64,000 bases of DNA from Rhineura floridana (lineage: Eukaryota; Chordata; Lepidosauria; Squamata; Rhineuridae): the NCBI RefSeq assembly GCF_030035675.1, contig NC_084500.1, forward strand, positions 10,246,720-10,310,719. Direction: 5' to 3'. The notes beneath the pieces were generated by a model, which searched no databases, was not told where the DNA came from, and was given only the letters and a program-made list of their open reading frames with translations. Shown here in pieces: positions 22,153-31,900 of the stretch. A program made the position numbers and the translations under genes. Each line of letters begins with the position of its first letter. Within the stretch, counting starts at the first letter, position 1.

Positions 22153-22161
22153 ACACCAGTT

Positions 22162-22450
22162 CCATATATTTAAAACACGGTTGTATCGCTTCCCCAAAGA
22201 ATTCTGGGAATTGTAGTTGAGCGTGCTGAGAGTTGTTAGGAGACCCCCATTCTCCTCACAGAACTACAATTCCCAGAGTCGTTTGACAATCAATCCCTTT
22301 TTACAGGGAACTCTAGCTCTGGAAGGTGAATAGTTTTCCTGACATCTTTCAGCACCCTCAACAAACTCCCATTCCCAGGATTCTTTAGGGGAAGTCATGA
22401 CTGGTAAAGTGGTATAAGTATTCTTTAAACGTAAGGTGTAGATGTGGCCT
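22162..22450. mobile_element. Family D long-palindrome MITE
   Basis: Two arms carry AGAATTCTGGGAATTGTAG, GAGAGTTGTTAGGAGACCCC / ACTACAATTCCCAG and GGTGTAGATGTGGCC at the outer edge. Directly abuts the right target duplication of the L2 copy. Confidence 0.75.
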
Positions 22451-22479
22451 TGAATGTAATGCTGCAGATGAGGCTAGAC

Positions 22480-22615
22480 AAGTACAGAATAAAGCCCTAG
22501 GAATTGTAGCTCTGAGAGGGGTCTCCTAACAACTCTCAGCCCTCTTTGCTCATGATGTCTGTTCAAGTGGAATAAGAGTGCTTTAAACGTCTGGTGTGGA
22601 TGTGACCAGCAAAAC
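22480..22615. repeat. Family D fragment
   Basis: GGAATTGTAGCTCTGAGAGG, TCTCCTAACAACTCTCAG and CTGGTGTGGATGTGACC are one arm of the family D palindrome. Confidence 0.6.
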
Positions 22616-22649
22616 AGATCCCCACAGACATTTTGCATAGACAGCGGAA

Positions 22650-22930
22650 AGGATTTCTTCATGCAACTGATAATTAACCTGAAATTTGCTCCCCCAAGAG
22701 ACTGCGATGGGCACTGGCTGAAAAGAGTTTTTACAAATGAAAGTCAGATAAACACACAAAGGAGGAGAGGCTGATCAGTCGGCTTTGCTAAGTAGAGCAT
22801 CCATGTTCAGGTGCAGTATACCTCTGAATGCCAGCTGCTAGTGAGCAACCGCGGGTGAGGGCTACTGATTGTGGGCAGCTGGTTGGCCACTGTGGAAACA
22901 GCATGGTGGACGAGTGCACTTTTTCGTGTA
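22650..22930 (+). mobile_element. CR1-clade LINE 3' region (diverged)
   Basis: AAATTTGCTCCCCCAAGAGA, GGCACTGGCTGAAAAGAG, CTGAATGCCAGCTGCTAG and GGTTGGCCACTGTGGAAACA follow the order of 19806-20110. Confidence 0.55.
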
Positions 22931-23470
22931 TGCACGTAATTCTCACTAGTTAGTGGCTTCGCTTCTGTTGCATCACCAGTGTAAGGAATATGTCTGTGCT
23001 TGCTGCCAAATAAGTTAGATGGTGTTGATTTTCCCCCTGCCAAGGATTATACAGTGAATCTGGCACGCTATCAGAAAGAATGACTCAGCAGAAGTCAAAT
23101 CAAATGCCTATCCATTCTAACCCAGTGGGAAATGGATCCCATTCTTCACATCTCCCTCCACCATTACCCCTGCAAGAAACTGGGCCCCTTCAGCTATTTG
23201 ATTCCTCCTTGCAATACGGCATCATGGTCATGTGAGTGCCATACATTGGGAACTGCAAAGCAAACTACCTGAGAATGGGAAACCTCTATTTATCACAAGT
23301 AAATCTTGCACTCGTGCCTGCTTGGCTATGTGCAGGAGGAGGGCAACTTAACCTTTACTCGAGTCGTATACGTTTGTGTTAGCGCAGTCCGCAAATCAGT
23401 TTGAAATGCCAAGGGTGGCCGAATCTCAGAAGAGATACAGTAATGATCAGTGATGCTGACTCTAAGGTAA
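22931..23470. other. Intergenic, nothing recognised
   Basis: No repeat, exon or RNA gene could be supported. Confidence 0.35.
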
Positions 23471-23473
23471 GAG

Positions 23474-23662
23474 TAAATGCAAATGTACTGCCTTCAAGTC
23501 GATTCCGACTTATGGCGACCCTATGAATAGGGTTTTCATGAAGCTGAGAGGCAGTGACTGGCCCAAGGTCACCCAGTCAGCTTCATGGCTATGTGGAGAT
23601 TCGAACCCTGGTCTCCCATGTCGTAGTCCAACACCTGAACCACTACACCACCCTGGCTCTGA
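23474..23662 (-). mobile_element. Sauria-type SINE (tRNA head, Bov-B tail), antisense
   Basis: GTACTGCCTTCAAGTCGATT and CCGACTTATGGCGACCCTAT are the Bov-B tail. GGTCACCCAGTCAGCTTCAT, TTCGAACCCTGG (B box) and ACCACTACACCACCCTGGC form the tRNA head. The same family lies at 63700-63935. Confidence 0.88.
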
Positions 23663-23689
23663 AGGTAAGAGTAGGGACAGATAAATTTG

Positions 23690-24090
23690 TGCCTCCCATT
23701 TTCCCAGTCTTATTCAGTTCTCCGTATTTCCACAGCCATTTGCAATTTTAAAAAAATCCTCATAGAAATGCATCAGCAGTTCAGTGCGGATTTCTCTTAA
23801 TGTACACATTTTTAATGCGGCGTTGACTCACATGCTTTTTGCAAGCAGTTTCTCCCAATATCATGCATTTTAGTGTTATTTTCGCTAATATGTGCATGTT
23901 TACGCACACAGCCCTCCTAATATATGCCTTTTTGTACACATTATTTGGTTGGAGAACTGTGCTGCATAATCAGGAGTCATGCAAATTTTGCAATTAATAA
24001 CTGAGTTTTGGTTCACACCTTGATTTGCAAATTGGGCAATTTTCGCATTAAGATGCAAACGGTATTGAATTTCTCCTCTATCCCTACATT
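23690..24090 (+). repeat. Family E AT-rich repeat
   Basis: TTCAGTTCTCCGTATTTCC, ATGCATCAGCAGTTCAGTG, ACACATTTTTAATGCGG and GAATTTCTCCTCTATCCCTA. Confidence 0.65.
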
Positions 24091-24164
24091 TCTAGTTATA
24101 TGGGGGGCAGGGGACTCTTGACCTGTAAGAACATTATGTCTAGAGCTCTCTCCTTTTAGATGAT

Positions 24165-24260
24165 CTTGATTGATTGATTGATTGATTGATTGATATCCTG
24201 CCCTTCCTCCCAGCCCAGGACGGCTCTTTCAACTTCACTTACATTAAAATGTAGTAAGCC
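24165..24260 (-). mobile_element. (GATT)n run and L2-like 3' tip
   Basis: TTGATTGATTGATTGATTGA is followed by ATCCTGCCCTTCCTCCCAGC, the complement of the CTGGGAGGAAGGGCAGGAT-type L2/SINE tail. Confidence 0.5.
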
Positions 24261-24692
24261 AGCCCAGCAGCATTGGGGGGCCCTCCTTCTCATTCTGTGG
24301 ATTGGGGCCCTGGACATCTGCACCAAAGCTCCTGCCTTGATAGGAGCACCATTAATAATAAACAAAATAGCCTTTTTAGCACACAGCTCTTTGATGGGTT
24401 TTCTTTAACGTCAGTGTATCTATCCTACAGACTTAAACTGGTTTTACGGTCCTCGTATCAGGGCCAGACCAGGGCATGGCTGTGCCCGGTGGTGGCTTGT
24501 GCCCATTGGAGCTGGTAGGTAGGGTGGAAGGCACAGCGACCAACACTAGGTGGATCCAGAGCCAATGACAGGCAGAGCCAACTAATTCTAGTTTTGTCCA
24601 CATCCTCCTCTTCAATGAGTTCTACAAGGGCAAAACTGAGAAGCTGACGGCCAGATCCACCCCTGGACTGGTTGTAAGTAAGAAGGCTGCCA

Positions 24693-24992
24693 CACAGAGG
24701 AGGGCCGGGATCTCTTCTCAATTGTCCCAGTGTACAGGGCACAGAATAATGGGCTCAAGTTGCAGGATGCCAGATTTCAGCTGAACATCAGGGAAAAGTC
24801 CTAACTGTTAGGGCGGTACAACAGTGGAACCAATGACCTAGGGATGTGGTGGGCTCTCCAACACTGGAGGTGTTCAAGAGGCAGCTGGACAGCCACCTGT
24901 TAGATATGCTTTAATTTGGATTCTTGCATTGAACCGGGGGTTGGACTTGATGGCCTTAGAGGCCCATTCCAGCTCTACAAATCTATGATTCT
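24693..24992 (+). mobile_element. CR1 LINE 3' end, first of a tandem pair
   Basis: GAGGGCCGGGATCTCTTCTC (ORF2 C-terminus), AATAATGGGCTCAAGTTGC, CTCCAACACTGGAGG, ending ATCTATGATTCTA. Confidence 0.85.
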
Positions 24993-25228
24993 AATAGGCT
25001 CAAGTTACAGGAAGCAGATTTTGGCTGAACATCAGGAAAAACGTCCTAACTGTTAAAGCGGTGCACTAATGGAACCAATGACCTAGGGAGGTGGTGGGCT
25101 CTCCAACACTGGAATCATTTGAGAGGCAGCTGGGCAGGCACCTGTCGGGGATGCTTTAATTTGGATTCCTGCATTGATTCAATGGCCTTAAAGGCCGCTT
25201 CCAGCTCTACGATTCTATGATTCTAAGT
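24993..25228 (+). mobile_element. CR1 LINE 3' end, second of a tandem pair
   Basis: Starts again at AATAGGCTCAAGTTACAGG immediately after the first copy's tail and ends ACGATTCTATGATTCTAAG. The two copies differ at many positions, so this is not a very recent duplication. Confidence 0.85.
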
Positions 25229-25324
25229 AGGACAGGTGGGCTGGCTGAGGGCAGATGGAGGTTGGTGAGACAGCGTCCCATTTGCCCTAATGCACTAGCC
25301 TCCTCTGGCTGTGCTTGACTTGAG

Positions 25325-25565
25325 ACATCATTTATTACATGCTGCCGTCTCGCAAAATATCAGGGCAGTGTGCAGCAGAATAATAACAAAAAAACCTTTA
25401 AAAGAAATACGGAACAGTAATTAAAAATGGCCAGCTACTCAAGAAAATATTAAACAACTGCATAGGTTTGCGACAGGAGGAAAAAGTCTTCAAGTGACAC
25501 CTGAAAGTCAAAAGCAAGGACGGCTGTCAAATCTCTGCCGGACGAGAGTTCCACAGATAGTCTTG
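25325..25565 (-). mobile_element. L2-like LINE 3' region (antisense)
   Basis: CATTTATTACATGCTGCCG, CAGGGCAGTGTGCAGCAG, AAGTCTTCAAGTGACACCTG and GACGAGAGTTCCACAGATAG, in the same layout as 2641-2915. Confidence 0.5.
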
Positions 25566-25835
25566 CATATGGACTATCACTCACACCGGTCTTTGTGCAA
25601 GGGTGGGAAGACTCATATCACGAGTTTCCATCTGAAGGCACACTTTTTGGACTATACAGATGAGAAGCCTTATTGTAACTGAGTTAGTCTCTATGTTATT
25701 GTTTAGCTTTCTTGCTTAGTGTTTGGTGTTTTTGATGTTTTATATGTTTTTTGCTTTGTACGTCGCTCAGAGTGGCTGGGTAGCCAGCCAGATGAGCGAC
25801 TAAGAAATCGAATAAATAAATAAATAAAATAAGTA
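25566..25835 (+). mobile_element. LINE-like 3' UTR with (AATAA)n tail
   Basis: TTTGTACGTCGCTCAGAGTG and GATGAGCGACTAAGAAATCG followed by AATAAATAAATAAATAAAAT. This resembles an L2-like 3' end in the opposite orientation to the preceding copy. Confidence 0.45.
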
Positions 25836-25976
25836 AAGGTCCTGTGACCCTAAATGCCCGGCTTCTGGGGGAGGCCAGTCAGGCCTCTGTAACATGCGGG
25901 ACAATGGACAACCCTCCTCCAGATGATCTCAGTGATGGGGCTGGGCTATCAGGGCTCAGGAGGTCTTTGGAGTCTC

Positions 25977-26085
25977 CTGGAAATGAGAGCAGGGTAGACA
26001 ACGCCACGCCAGAAGGCACCACGTAGCATCACAGCCAGGAGTGTAGTCATCCAGGGTCTCGGGGGTCTTAGACCCTTTACGTTTT
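25977..26085 (+). repeat. Local duplication, copy 1
   Basis: GGAAATGAGAGCAGGGTAGA through CACCACGTAGCATCACAGCC and on into family B sequence. About 90% like 27067-27175, counted by eye. Confidence 0.7.
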
Positions 26086-26165
26086 GGGGAGCAGGGTCCC
26101 AGTAGGGTCCCTACGTCTTCCACATTCTATGAGACAATCAGCATGAAAGGGGAGTGTTTTGTCTA
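26036..26165 (+). mobile_element. Family B element, 5' fragment
   Basis: AGGAGTGTAGTCATCCAGGG to GCATGAAAGGGGAGTGTTTT. The rest of the element is missing. Confidence 0.75.
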
Positions 26166-26554
26166 CCTGGCCCGGTAGGATATGGCCAGCCAATGTCAAT
26201 GTTTTAGCAGAGGTCTCACATGCTGTCGGCTAGAAGGCCCTCTCCTGCAGCACACAGCGATCGATTGGGTCTATGAGGGGCAAAGTGACCTTCCCGTTTG
26301 ACTTCAAGAAGGTGCAGCTCTCCTTTCTTAAGCATCTTTCTCTTAAGACTGGACAGTCTTCCAACAGAGGACTCCCTTCAAATAGAGGATGGTCCACTTA
26401 AACTAAGACGCGCAGCGACCTGCTTTGGGGGTGCTTGCTCAGTCGTCAATCCCACCTCGCCCAGGTGAAGGAAGATCCGCTGAAAGCACCTGTCCTGCCC
26501 TAACCCCACAAACCAGAAGCCCGGTCTTCTTCAACAGAAAAGTCTTCAACGGCT
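26166..26554. other. Intergenic, nothing recognised
   Basis: No exon, RNA gene or family repeat seen. Reading frames here are short. Confidence 0.35.
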
Positions 26555-26740
26555 GCATATGCACCACATCTTTAAAGCACATTATTCCCCCCTCCCAAAA
26601 GAAGAATCCTAGGAACTGTCATTTTGTTAAGGGTGCTGGGAGTTGTAGCTCTGTGAGAGGTAAACTACAGTTCCCAGGATTCTTTGACCGGGGGGGGGAG
26701 AATGTGCTTTAAATGTCCTTTAAGTGTATGGTGTGTACAC
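26555..26740. repeat. Family D fragment
   Basis: AAGAATCCTAGGAACTGTCA, GGGTGCTGGGAGTTGTAGC, ACTACAGTTCCCAGGATTC and GTCCTTTAAGTGTATGGTGT are palindrome arms of family D. Confidence 0.65.
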
Positions 26741-27062
26741 AGCCGAAGAGGTCCGCTTCCTGGCACCGTTGGGAATAATATGCTCGATCCACCTCTCAGA
26801 AGAGTCGTACAAGCAGCAGAATCTCCCTCCTGAACATGCCTGTTCTTGTCCATCTCTCAACCCTCCCGCACTGCCGTGAGCAAGCCCGTCTGCAGAGTCC
26901 TGGGCGTGGGTGTGGGGACAGAGATATCCCTTCCTCACACTCGAGCCTGCCAGGCTGAAGCTCCATCAGCCCAGCACACACAGCAGCGCTCTGGCAGATG
27001 CAAGCCAGAAAGCTGATCCACATGGAATCCTCCTTCACCGGACAGTCAGACCATCTCAGCGG
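26741..27062. other. Intergenic, GC-moderate, nothing recognised
   Basis: Overlapping open frames on the minus strand show no recognisable domain. No splice-flanked exon. Confidence 0.35.
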
Positions 27063-27066
27063 GGCC

Positions 27067-27190
27067 TGGAAATGAGAGCAGGATAGACGATGCCATGCCA
27101 GAAGGCACCATGTAGCATCACAGCCAGGGGTGTAGTCATCCAGGGTCTCAGGGGGTCTCAGACCCTTTACTTTCTTGGGAGCTCAATTGC
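27067..27190 (+). repeat. Local duplication copy 2 with family B 5' fragment
   Basis: GGAAATGAGAGCAGGATAGA to CACCATGTAGCATCACAGCC, then AGGGGTGTAGTCATCCAGGG, cut off at about 27190 where family E sequence starts. Confidence 0.7.
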
Positions 27191-27310
27191 AAAAATTGGA
27201 GAAGGGCAAATTTCAAAGGATGGCTGTGTTTCCGTTCACATCCTGTTTTGGAAAGAGTGAATTAGCCTGGAAATGCGCACTGAACTGAATTTCTCCTCCA
27301 TCCCTAAGGG
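27191..27310 (+). repeat. Family E right-end fragment
   Basis: CAAATTTCAAAGGATGGCTG, GTTTCCGTTCACATCC and GAATTTCTCCTCCATCCCTA. Confidence 0.6.
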
Positions 27311-28177
27311 GAGGTCATTTGGTTTTTATGAGACAACATGGCAAATCATGTTGATATGTTGAGCATCAGTACTCCTAAACAGAGACCTGTGGGCTTTGAG
27401 CACCAGCGATGTAATTGGGCTTTTTGAAACTACTTAGCTTTTCTGGAGGAATCAGGTTACAACTCCCTGAAGCTGACTGGCAGGAAAGAAACCCACCAAT
27501 GCCTTTAACAGGGCTTTGCTCTGCAGAAATATGCAGGTGAAACTTGTCATAGCATCCAGAGCGTGATCACTGGCCCAGTTGCTTTTTAGAGCAAGCCATT
27601 GTTAAAGGGAGACAGCTACAGGGGCTGATTCCACAGTTGTCCATCTGACTTGACATTGGAGTCTGGAAGGTGGCCAAGGGTACCAATCAATTATTCACTG
27701 GGCAGGATGCAGAGTTAGCTCTTGCTTTCAGGCTGTCCCCCTGTGCCCCCAAGGGTGGGCAATCTATGGCCCTGTGGCCCTCTGCATAATTTCATATGGC
27801 CCTTGGCCTAATTTTATATGAATGACAGGGAAGGTAAAAAATAGGGGAAAGGGTGGTGAGGAGAGAGTGAGAAAGAGCGAGAAAGAGATGGAGTTGCAGA
27901 AAAGAGAGAGAGAAGGGGTGGCAAAAAAAAAAAGAAGGGGGTGTCCCACTGGCTTTGGCCCCAAATATCCACCATCAGCTCTGGCTCCAACCACTACCAG
28001 CATGTGGCCTTCAACAGATTGCCCCCCAGAGAATGCGGCCCTAAAACAGAAAAAACAGGGTCTCCACTCCTGCTATGTTCCCTTGCTAGACTATAAGCTC
28101 CACTGAACACAATGAAACATGCACTGCCATTGTTCCTATTCATGCTATGCAAATTCTACATGTGTGACACACACACA
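27311..28177. other. Intergenic, possible hAT-like terminus at 27750
   Basis: CCCAAGGGTGGGCAATCTAT followed by GGCCCTGTGGCCC resembles a hAT left end, and the purine-rich tract 27825-27950 follows it. I could not define a right end. No gene seen. Confidence 0.3.
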
Positions 28178-28470
28178 GAGTGGTGACTGGTGTCTGATAG
28201 GCATGGTGGGGCGGAGGGCCAGGAGCCCAACAGGAGGCGGAGCCAGAGCCAATGACAGGCAGAGCCAACTCATTCTAGTTTTGTCCCCACCCTCCTCCTT
28301 GCTGAGTTCTACAAGGGTAACTTCGAGGCTAAGAAAGAGGAGGAAGCTGATGGCCAGGGCCACTCCCTGTACTGTTTGTATGTGAGGAGGGTGGCAGGTG
28401 GCAGGTGGCAGGTGGCTGACGGCAGACTGAGATTGGTGGGGCAGTGTCCCATTTGCCCACACAGACCATA
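28178..28470 (+). repeat. Family F element
   Basis: GAGTGGTGACTGGTGTC, GGAGGCGGAGCCAGAGCCAA, ACTCATTCTAGTTTTGTCCC and GATTGGTGGGGCAGTGTCCC. A small GGTGGCAGGTGGCAGGTGGC run at 28390-28420. Confidence 0.6.
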
Positions 28471-28494
28471 TACCTGCTTGGGTGGCCAGGCGTA

Positions 28495-28665
28495 ACAGAG
28501 CCGGGGCTGCTGTGCCTTTAACAGTTGTGTAGAATGGGAAATTTCAGCATGTGTAGCTTGTCATACTAGGTACACCTGCTGAAATGCTTTTTTCTGCCCA
28601 AGTTTTAAAGGTGCAAGGGCCCTGTCCTCTTTTCTATCTAATCACCCTCTTTCCAACTGAGACTA
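28495..28665. repeat. Imperfect palindromic repeat
   Basis: GAAATTTCAGCATGTGTAGC and GGTACACCTGCTGAAATGC form facing arms, with GCCTTTAACAGTTGTG near the left. It resembles a decayed hairpin MITE. Confidence 0.4.
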
Positions 28666-28765
28666 GCATTCTGTGCGCCAAATGAAGCAGGCTCTCTGGC
28701 CACAAAAAACTGTGCCAACAAATAAGTTAGGCTTTAAGATGCACCTAAAATGTTTATGTTCCAGT

Positions 28766-29197
28766 CAGGGGTGCAGTTGCCTGGGGTCTCAGGAGGTCTT
28801 AACCCCTTACCTTTTTGGGAGCAGGGTCACAGCAGGGTCTCTATGCCTCCAGCATCCTATGAGCCAATCAGCATGAAAGAGTGTGTTTGCACTGAGAAGA
28901 GTCTTCTAACATGCTTCCTTGCCCTTTCCTGCTGACTGGAGCTAATCGGAACAAAAGGGAGTGAGCCACAGAGAAGACTCTTCTCAGTAGCTAACACACT
29001 CCCCTTTCATGCTCATGAGCTCCTAGGGAAATCCGTTTGTGGGAGAAGACATTAACTAGGATAGAGAAGCAGAAAGCAGCATTCAAACCTTGCCAGATCA
29101 TTCTATAATCTTAGAAGATTGTATAATCTTAGAAAGGAGTGTGGGTGCAACTATCATGAAGGGACCGTGCACTTCTGAATTTGCCACTGCACTACTG
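28766..29197 (+). mobile_element. Family B hAT-like element with 8-bp target duplication
   Basis: CAGGGGTGCAGTTGCC to GCCACTGCACTACTG. Flanks GTTCCAGT (28758-28765) and GTTCCAAT (29198-29205) match at 7 of 8. This copy best defines the element ends and its hAT-type target duplication. Confidence 0.88.
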
Positions 29198-29227
29198 GTT
29201 CCAATGTATTCTGATATGTATGTGTGT

Positions 29228-29675
29228 GCAGTGGAGGCTGGTCTATGTGGGCAAAAGGAGTACTGCCCCCTCCCCAGATTGCCCAGTCCCCACGCACCTG
29301 CCTTCTTACTCACAACCAGTCTGTGGGGTGGCCCTGCCTGTCACCTTCCTCTTCCTTAGTCACAGTTTTGTCCTTGTAGAACTCAGCAGGGAGGAGGATG
29401 GAGAGATAACTAGAGCGGGTTGGCTCTGCCTCCCATTGGGCTCCTGCCCTTCTGCCCCACCAGTCCCAATGGGCACCAGCAACAACTGTGACTGTGTGTC
29501 ATGATTTACAGTGTATGCCACGGTGTGTAAGCTTTGTGCAAGCAAAACCAGAATTAGTTGGCTCTGCCTCTCATTGGCTCTGGCTCAATCTAATGTTTGG
29601 GCACCCTGCCTTCTCCCCCCCCCCCGGTCCAATGGGCACCAACCAGCCCCGCACATAACCTTCATGCAAACAAAC
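29228..29675 (-). repeat. Family F element plus second fragment
   Basis: 29228-29495 reads GTGGAGGCTGGTCTATGTGG, TGTCCTTGTAGAACTCAGCA, GGTTGGCTCTGCCTCCCATT and CCAGTCCCAATGGGCACCAG. 29535-29675 repeats the last part, GTTGGCTCTGCCTCTCATTG to GGTCCAATGGGCACCAACC. Confidence 0.6.
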
Positions 29676-29874
29676 CAGGGTAAATGCTCAATAAACAGGT
29701 TGTCTGGAAGAGCTCTGTATCTACCTATCTATCTATAAATACACACAGGTAAAGACAGAAGCAGGGGTGTCATGTTATTATAAAGCAGGGCCAGCATTGC
29801 AAGAGATGGGTTTTGCCACCTTATTTCACAGAGAATAAAGGAAAACAGGAACCCTGCAAGAAGATCCAAGTGGG

Positions 29875-30283
29875 CAGAGGTATAGTCATCCGGTGGCTTG
29901 GGAGGGTCTTAGACCCTTTACCTTTTTTAGGAGCAGGGTTCCAGCAGGGTCCCTATATCTCTAGCATGCTATGAGCCAATCAGCATGAGAGGGGAGTGTG
30001 TTAGCCACTGAAAAGAGTCTTCTAACATGCTTCCTTATTTTTTCCTGCTGATTGGAGCCAATCAGAGTGAAAAGGGGTGAGTCAGCCACTGAGAAGACTC
30101 ATCTCAGTAGCTAAAACTCTCCTCTTTGCTGCTTATTGGCTCCTAGGAATGTCTGTTGTTATGGGACAAGGCATTCACAAGGATCTCATTCTCAACCCCA
30201 CAACAAAAAAAGGAGGGGCAGGGGCATGGCTGTGACTAACATGAAGGCTTAGACCCTGCACTTCTGAATTTGCCTCTATGCAG
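29875..30283 (+). mobile_element. Family B hAT-like element
   Basis: CAGAGGTATAGTCATCC, GCATGAGAGGGGAGTGTGTT, GACTCATCTCAGTAGCTAAA and CTTCTGAATTTGCCTC. The last ~10 bases have diverged. Confidence 0.75.
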
Positions 30284-30548
30284 GCGGATGCAACCAGTTC
30301 CCAGCTGGCCATGAAGTGGCACAGCAGGACGAATGGTGTGTGCACAAACATCTAAAGAGAGACAATGACTTTCTGTCACAAGTGAGCCCCAGTCCATGTT
30401 GAGCCCAAGTCTGAGAAAGTCAAATCTACCAAGAATGAATAAACAATTCAGAGGAAGGTGCTGAGTTGGGATTCATATCTAGGTTATGTATTACAGGACA
30501 CAGAGCCCCATGCTATGCAAGCTGACTCAGAAGCACTTTCCATTGTGC
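30284..30548. other. Intergenic, nothing recognised
   Basis: Short stretch between elements with no gene or repeat I can support. Confidence 0.35.
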
Positions 30549-30558
30549 TACTCTCAGG

Positions 30559-30774
30559 TTGTTGTTGCTATATGCCTTCAGGTCAATTATGACTTATGGC
30601 AACCCTATGAAGGGTTTTCATGGTAAGAGGTATTCAGAGGTGGTTCACCATTGCCTTCCTCTACAGCACCTGCTATTCCCAGGCAGTCTCTCATCCAAGT
30701 ACTAACCAGGCCTGACCCTGCTTAGCTTCTGAGATCAGACGAGATCGGGCATGTTCAGGGTAGTATGGCCGTAG
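30559..30774 (-). mobile_element. 5S-Sauria-type SINE with exact 10-bp target duplication
   Basis: GTTGTTGCTATATGCCTTCA (Bov-B tail) at the left. On the right, CCAAGTACTAACCAGGCCTG and CTTAGCTTCTGAGATCAGAC are the complement of 5S rRNA. TACTCTCAGG flanks it exactly (30549-30558, 30775-30784), indicating a relatively young insertion. Confidence 0.92.
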
Positions 30775-30784
30775 TACTCTCAGG

Positions 30785-31012
30785 TAGGGACCGGCAAATG
30801 TGTCGATTTCGGTTTCCTCTAGATTTCCTCTCAGTTTCTCATTTTTCCAGTCTTACATTCAGTTCTCCACATTTCTGCAGCAATTTCCAATTTTAAAAAA
30901 AACTGCATGAAAATTTGTCAATCTTAGTGCGAATTTCTCTGAATAAACACATTTGTGAATGCAATTTTGACTAATATACACACACTTGCAAGCCGTTTTC
31001 CCCATTATATGG
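30785..31012 (+). repeat. Family E left-end fragment
   Basis: TAGGGACCGGCAAATGTGTC, GTTTCTCATTTTTCCAGTC, AATTTGTCAATCTTAGTGCG. Truncated near 31012. Confidence 0.6.
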
Positions 31013-31017
31013 CTTCT

Positions 31018-31330
31018 TTCCTTCCTGCTTTCTTCCTGCCAATGCTGGCCCTTTAAGGCATTTCTATCAGCTGCCCAGAAGTAGTTACCCCTGAATCACC
31101 TCCCATTGCTTTGTTTCTTTTAATGCATTTAAGAACAAATGCACTGCGCTTGCAACTGCACTCAACACCAGCTTATTTTCTTTCTTTCTTTCCTTTGGCA
31201 CTGGCCCCTCAAGGCATTTTTATCACCTGTCCCCCTCATTAGAGGCAGTTACCCCGAATAACCTCCCATTATTCCCTTTAATGCATTTATGCACAAATGC
31301 ACTGTGCTTGCAATTGCACACAATATTATA
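31018..31330 (+). repeat. Tandem ~155-bp duplication of a pyrimidine-rich unit
   Basis: Unit 1 (31018-31175) and unit 2 (31176-31330) share GGCCCTTTAAGGCATTTCTA / GGCCCCTCAAGGCATTTTTA, CCTCCCATT and TTTAATGCATTTAAGAACAA / TTTAATGCATTTATGCACAA. Similar sequence occurs at 31930-32010 in the CLUH promoter region and at 33545-33650. Confidence 0.7.
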
Positions 31331-31900
31331 GGAACACAGGCCTCATACAGAGTCAGACTCAGTGGTCCATCTAGCTTTGCCTTGATTACAGGGGTATAGT
31401 CGTGCAGGGTCTCAGGGGGTGTTAGACTTTGTTTGGGAGCAGGGTCCCAGCAGAGTCCCTTTGTCTCCACCATCCTACAAGCCAATCAGCATGAAAGGGA
31501 AGTGTGTTTGCCACTGAGAAGAGTCTTCTAAAATGCTTCCTTGTCCTTTCCTGCAGATTGGAGCCAATCAGGGTGAAAAGAGGTGAGTCAAACAATGAGC
31601 AGACTCTTCTCAGTAGCTAACACTCTCCTCTTTCGTACTTATTGATTCCTTATAAAGGATCTCATCCTCAACCCCACAAGAAAATAAAAACAGGGGAGGG
31701 GGCATGGCTGTGATTAACATGAAGGGACCCTGCACTTCTGAATTTGCCACTACACTACTGCTTGGCTACACTGACTGGCAGCAGCTCTCCAGGGTTTCAG
31801 GCAGAGAGCCTTTCCTAAACGCTACCTGGAGATGCCAGTGGGGACTGAGCCTGGGACCTCCTGCGCGCGCGAAGCAGACGCTCTCGGCTTACTGAGCGGT
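31331..31900 (-). mobile_element. tRNA-derived SINE (antisense) split by a family B element
   Basis: Left part ATAGGAACACAGGCCTCATA, GTCAGACTCAGTGGTCCATC. Right part from 31761: CTACACTGACTGGCAGCAGC, TCCAGGGTTTCAGGCAGAGA, CCTGGGACCTCCTGCGCG. The head end runs into the CLUH CpG-rich region at about 31.9 kb. Confidence 0.8.
31389..31760 (+). mobile_element. Family B hAT-like element inside the SINE
   Basis: CAGGGGTATAGTCGTGC to CCACTACACTACTG. Flanks CTTGATTA and CTTGGCTA match at 6 of 8. It lies about 0.5 kb upstream of the CLUH start codon. Confidence 0.85.

Larger units (their letters stand above)
24485..25305 (+). mobile_element. Family F element split by two tandem CR1 3' ends
   Basis: The left part, 24485-24692, has GTGCCCATTGGAGCTGG, GATCCAGAGCCAATGACAGG and AATTCTAGTTTTGTCC. 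The right part, 25229-25305, has GGCAGATGGAGGTTGGTGAG and CATTTGCCC. The intact order is seen at 28178-28470. CR1 sequence fills the gap. Confidence 0.65.
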
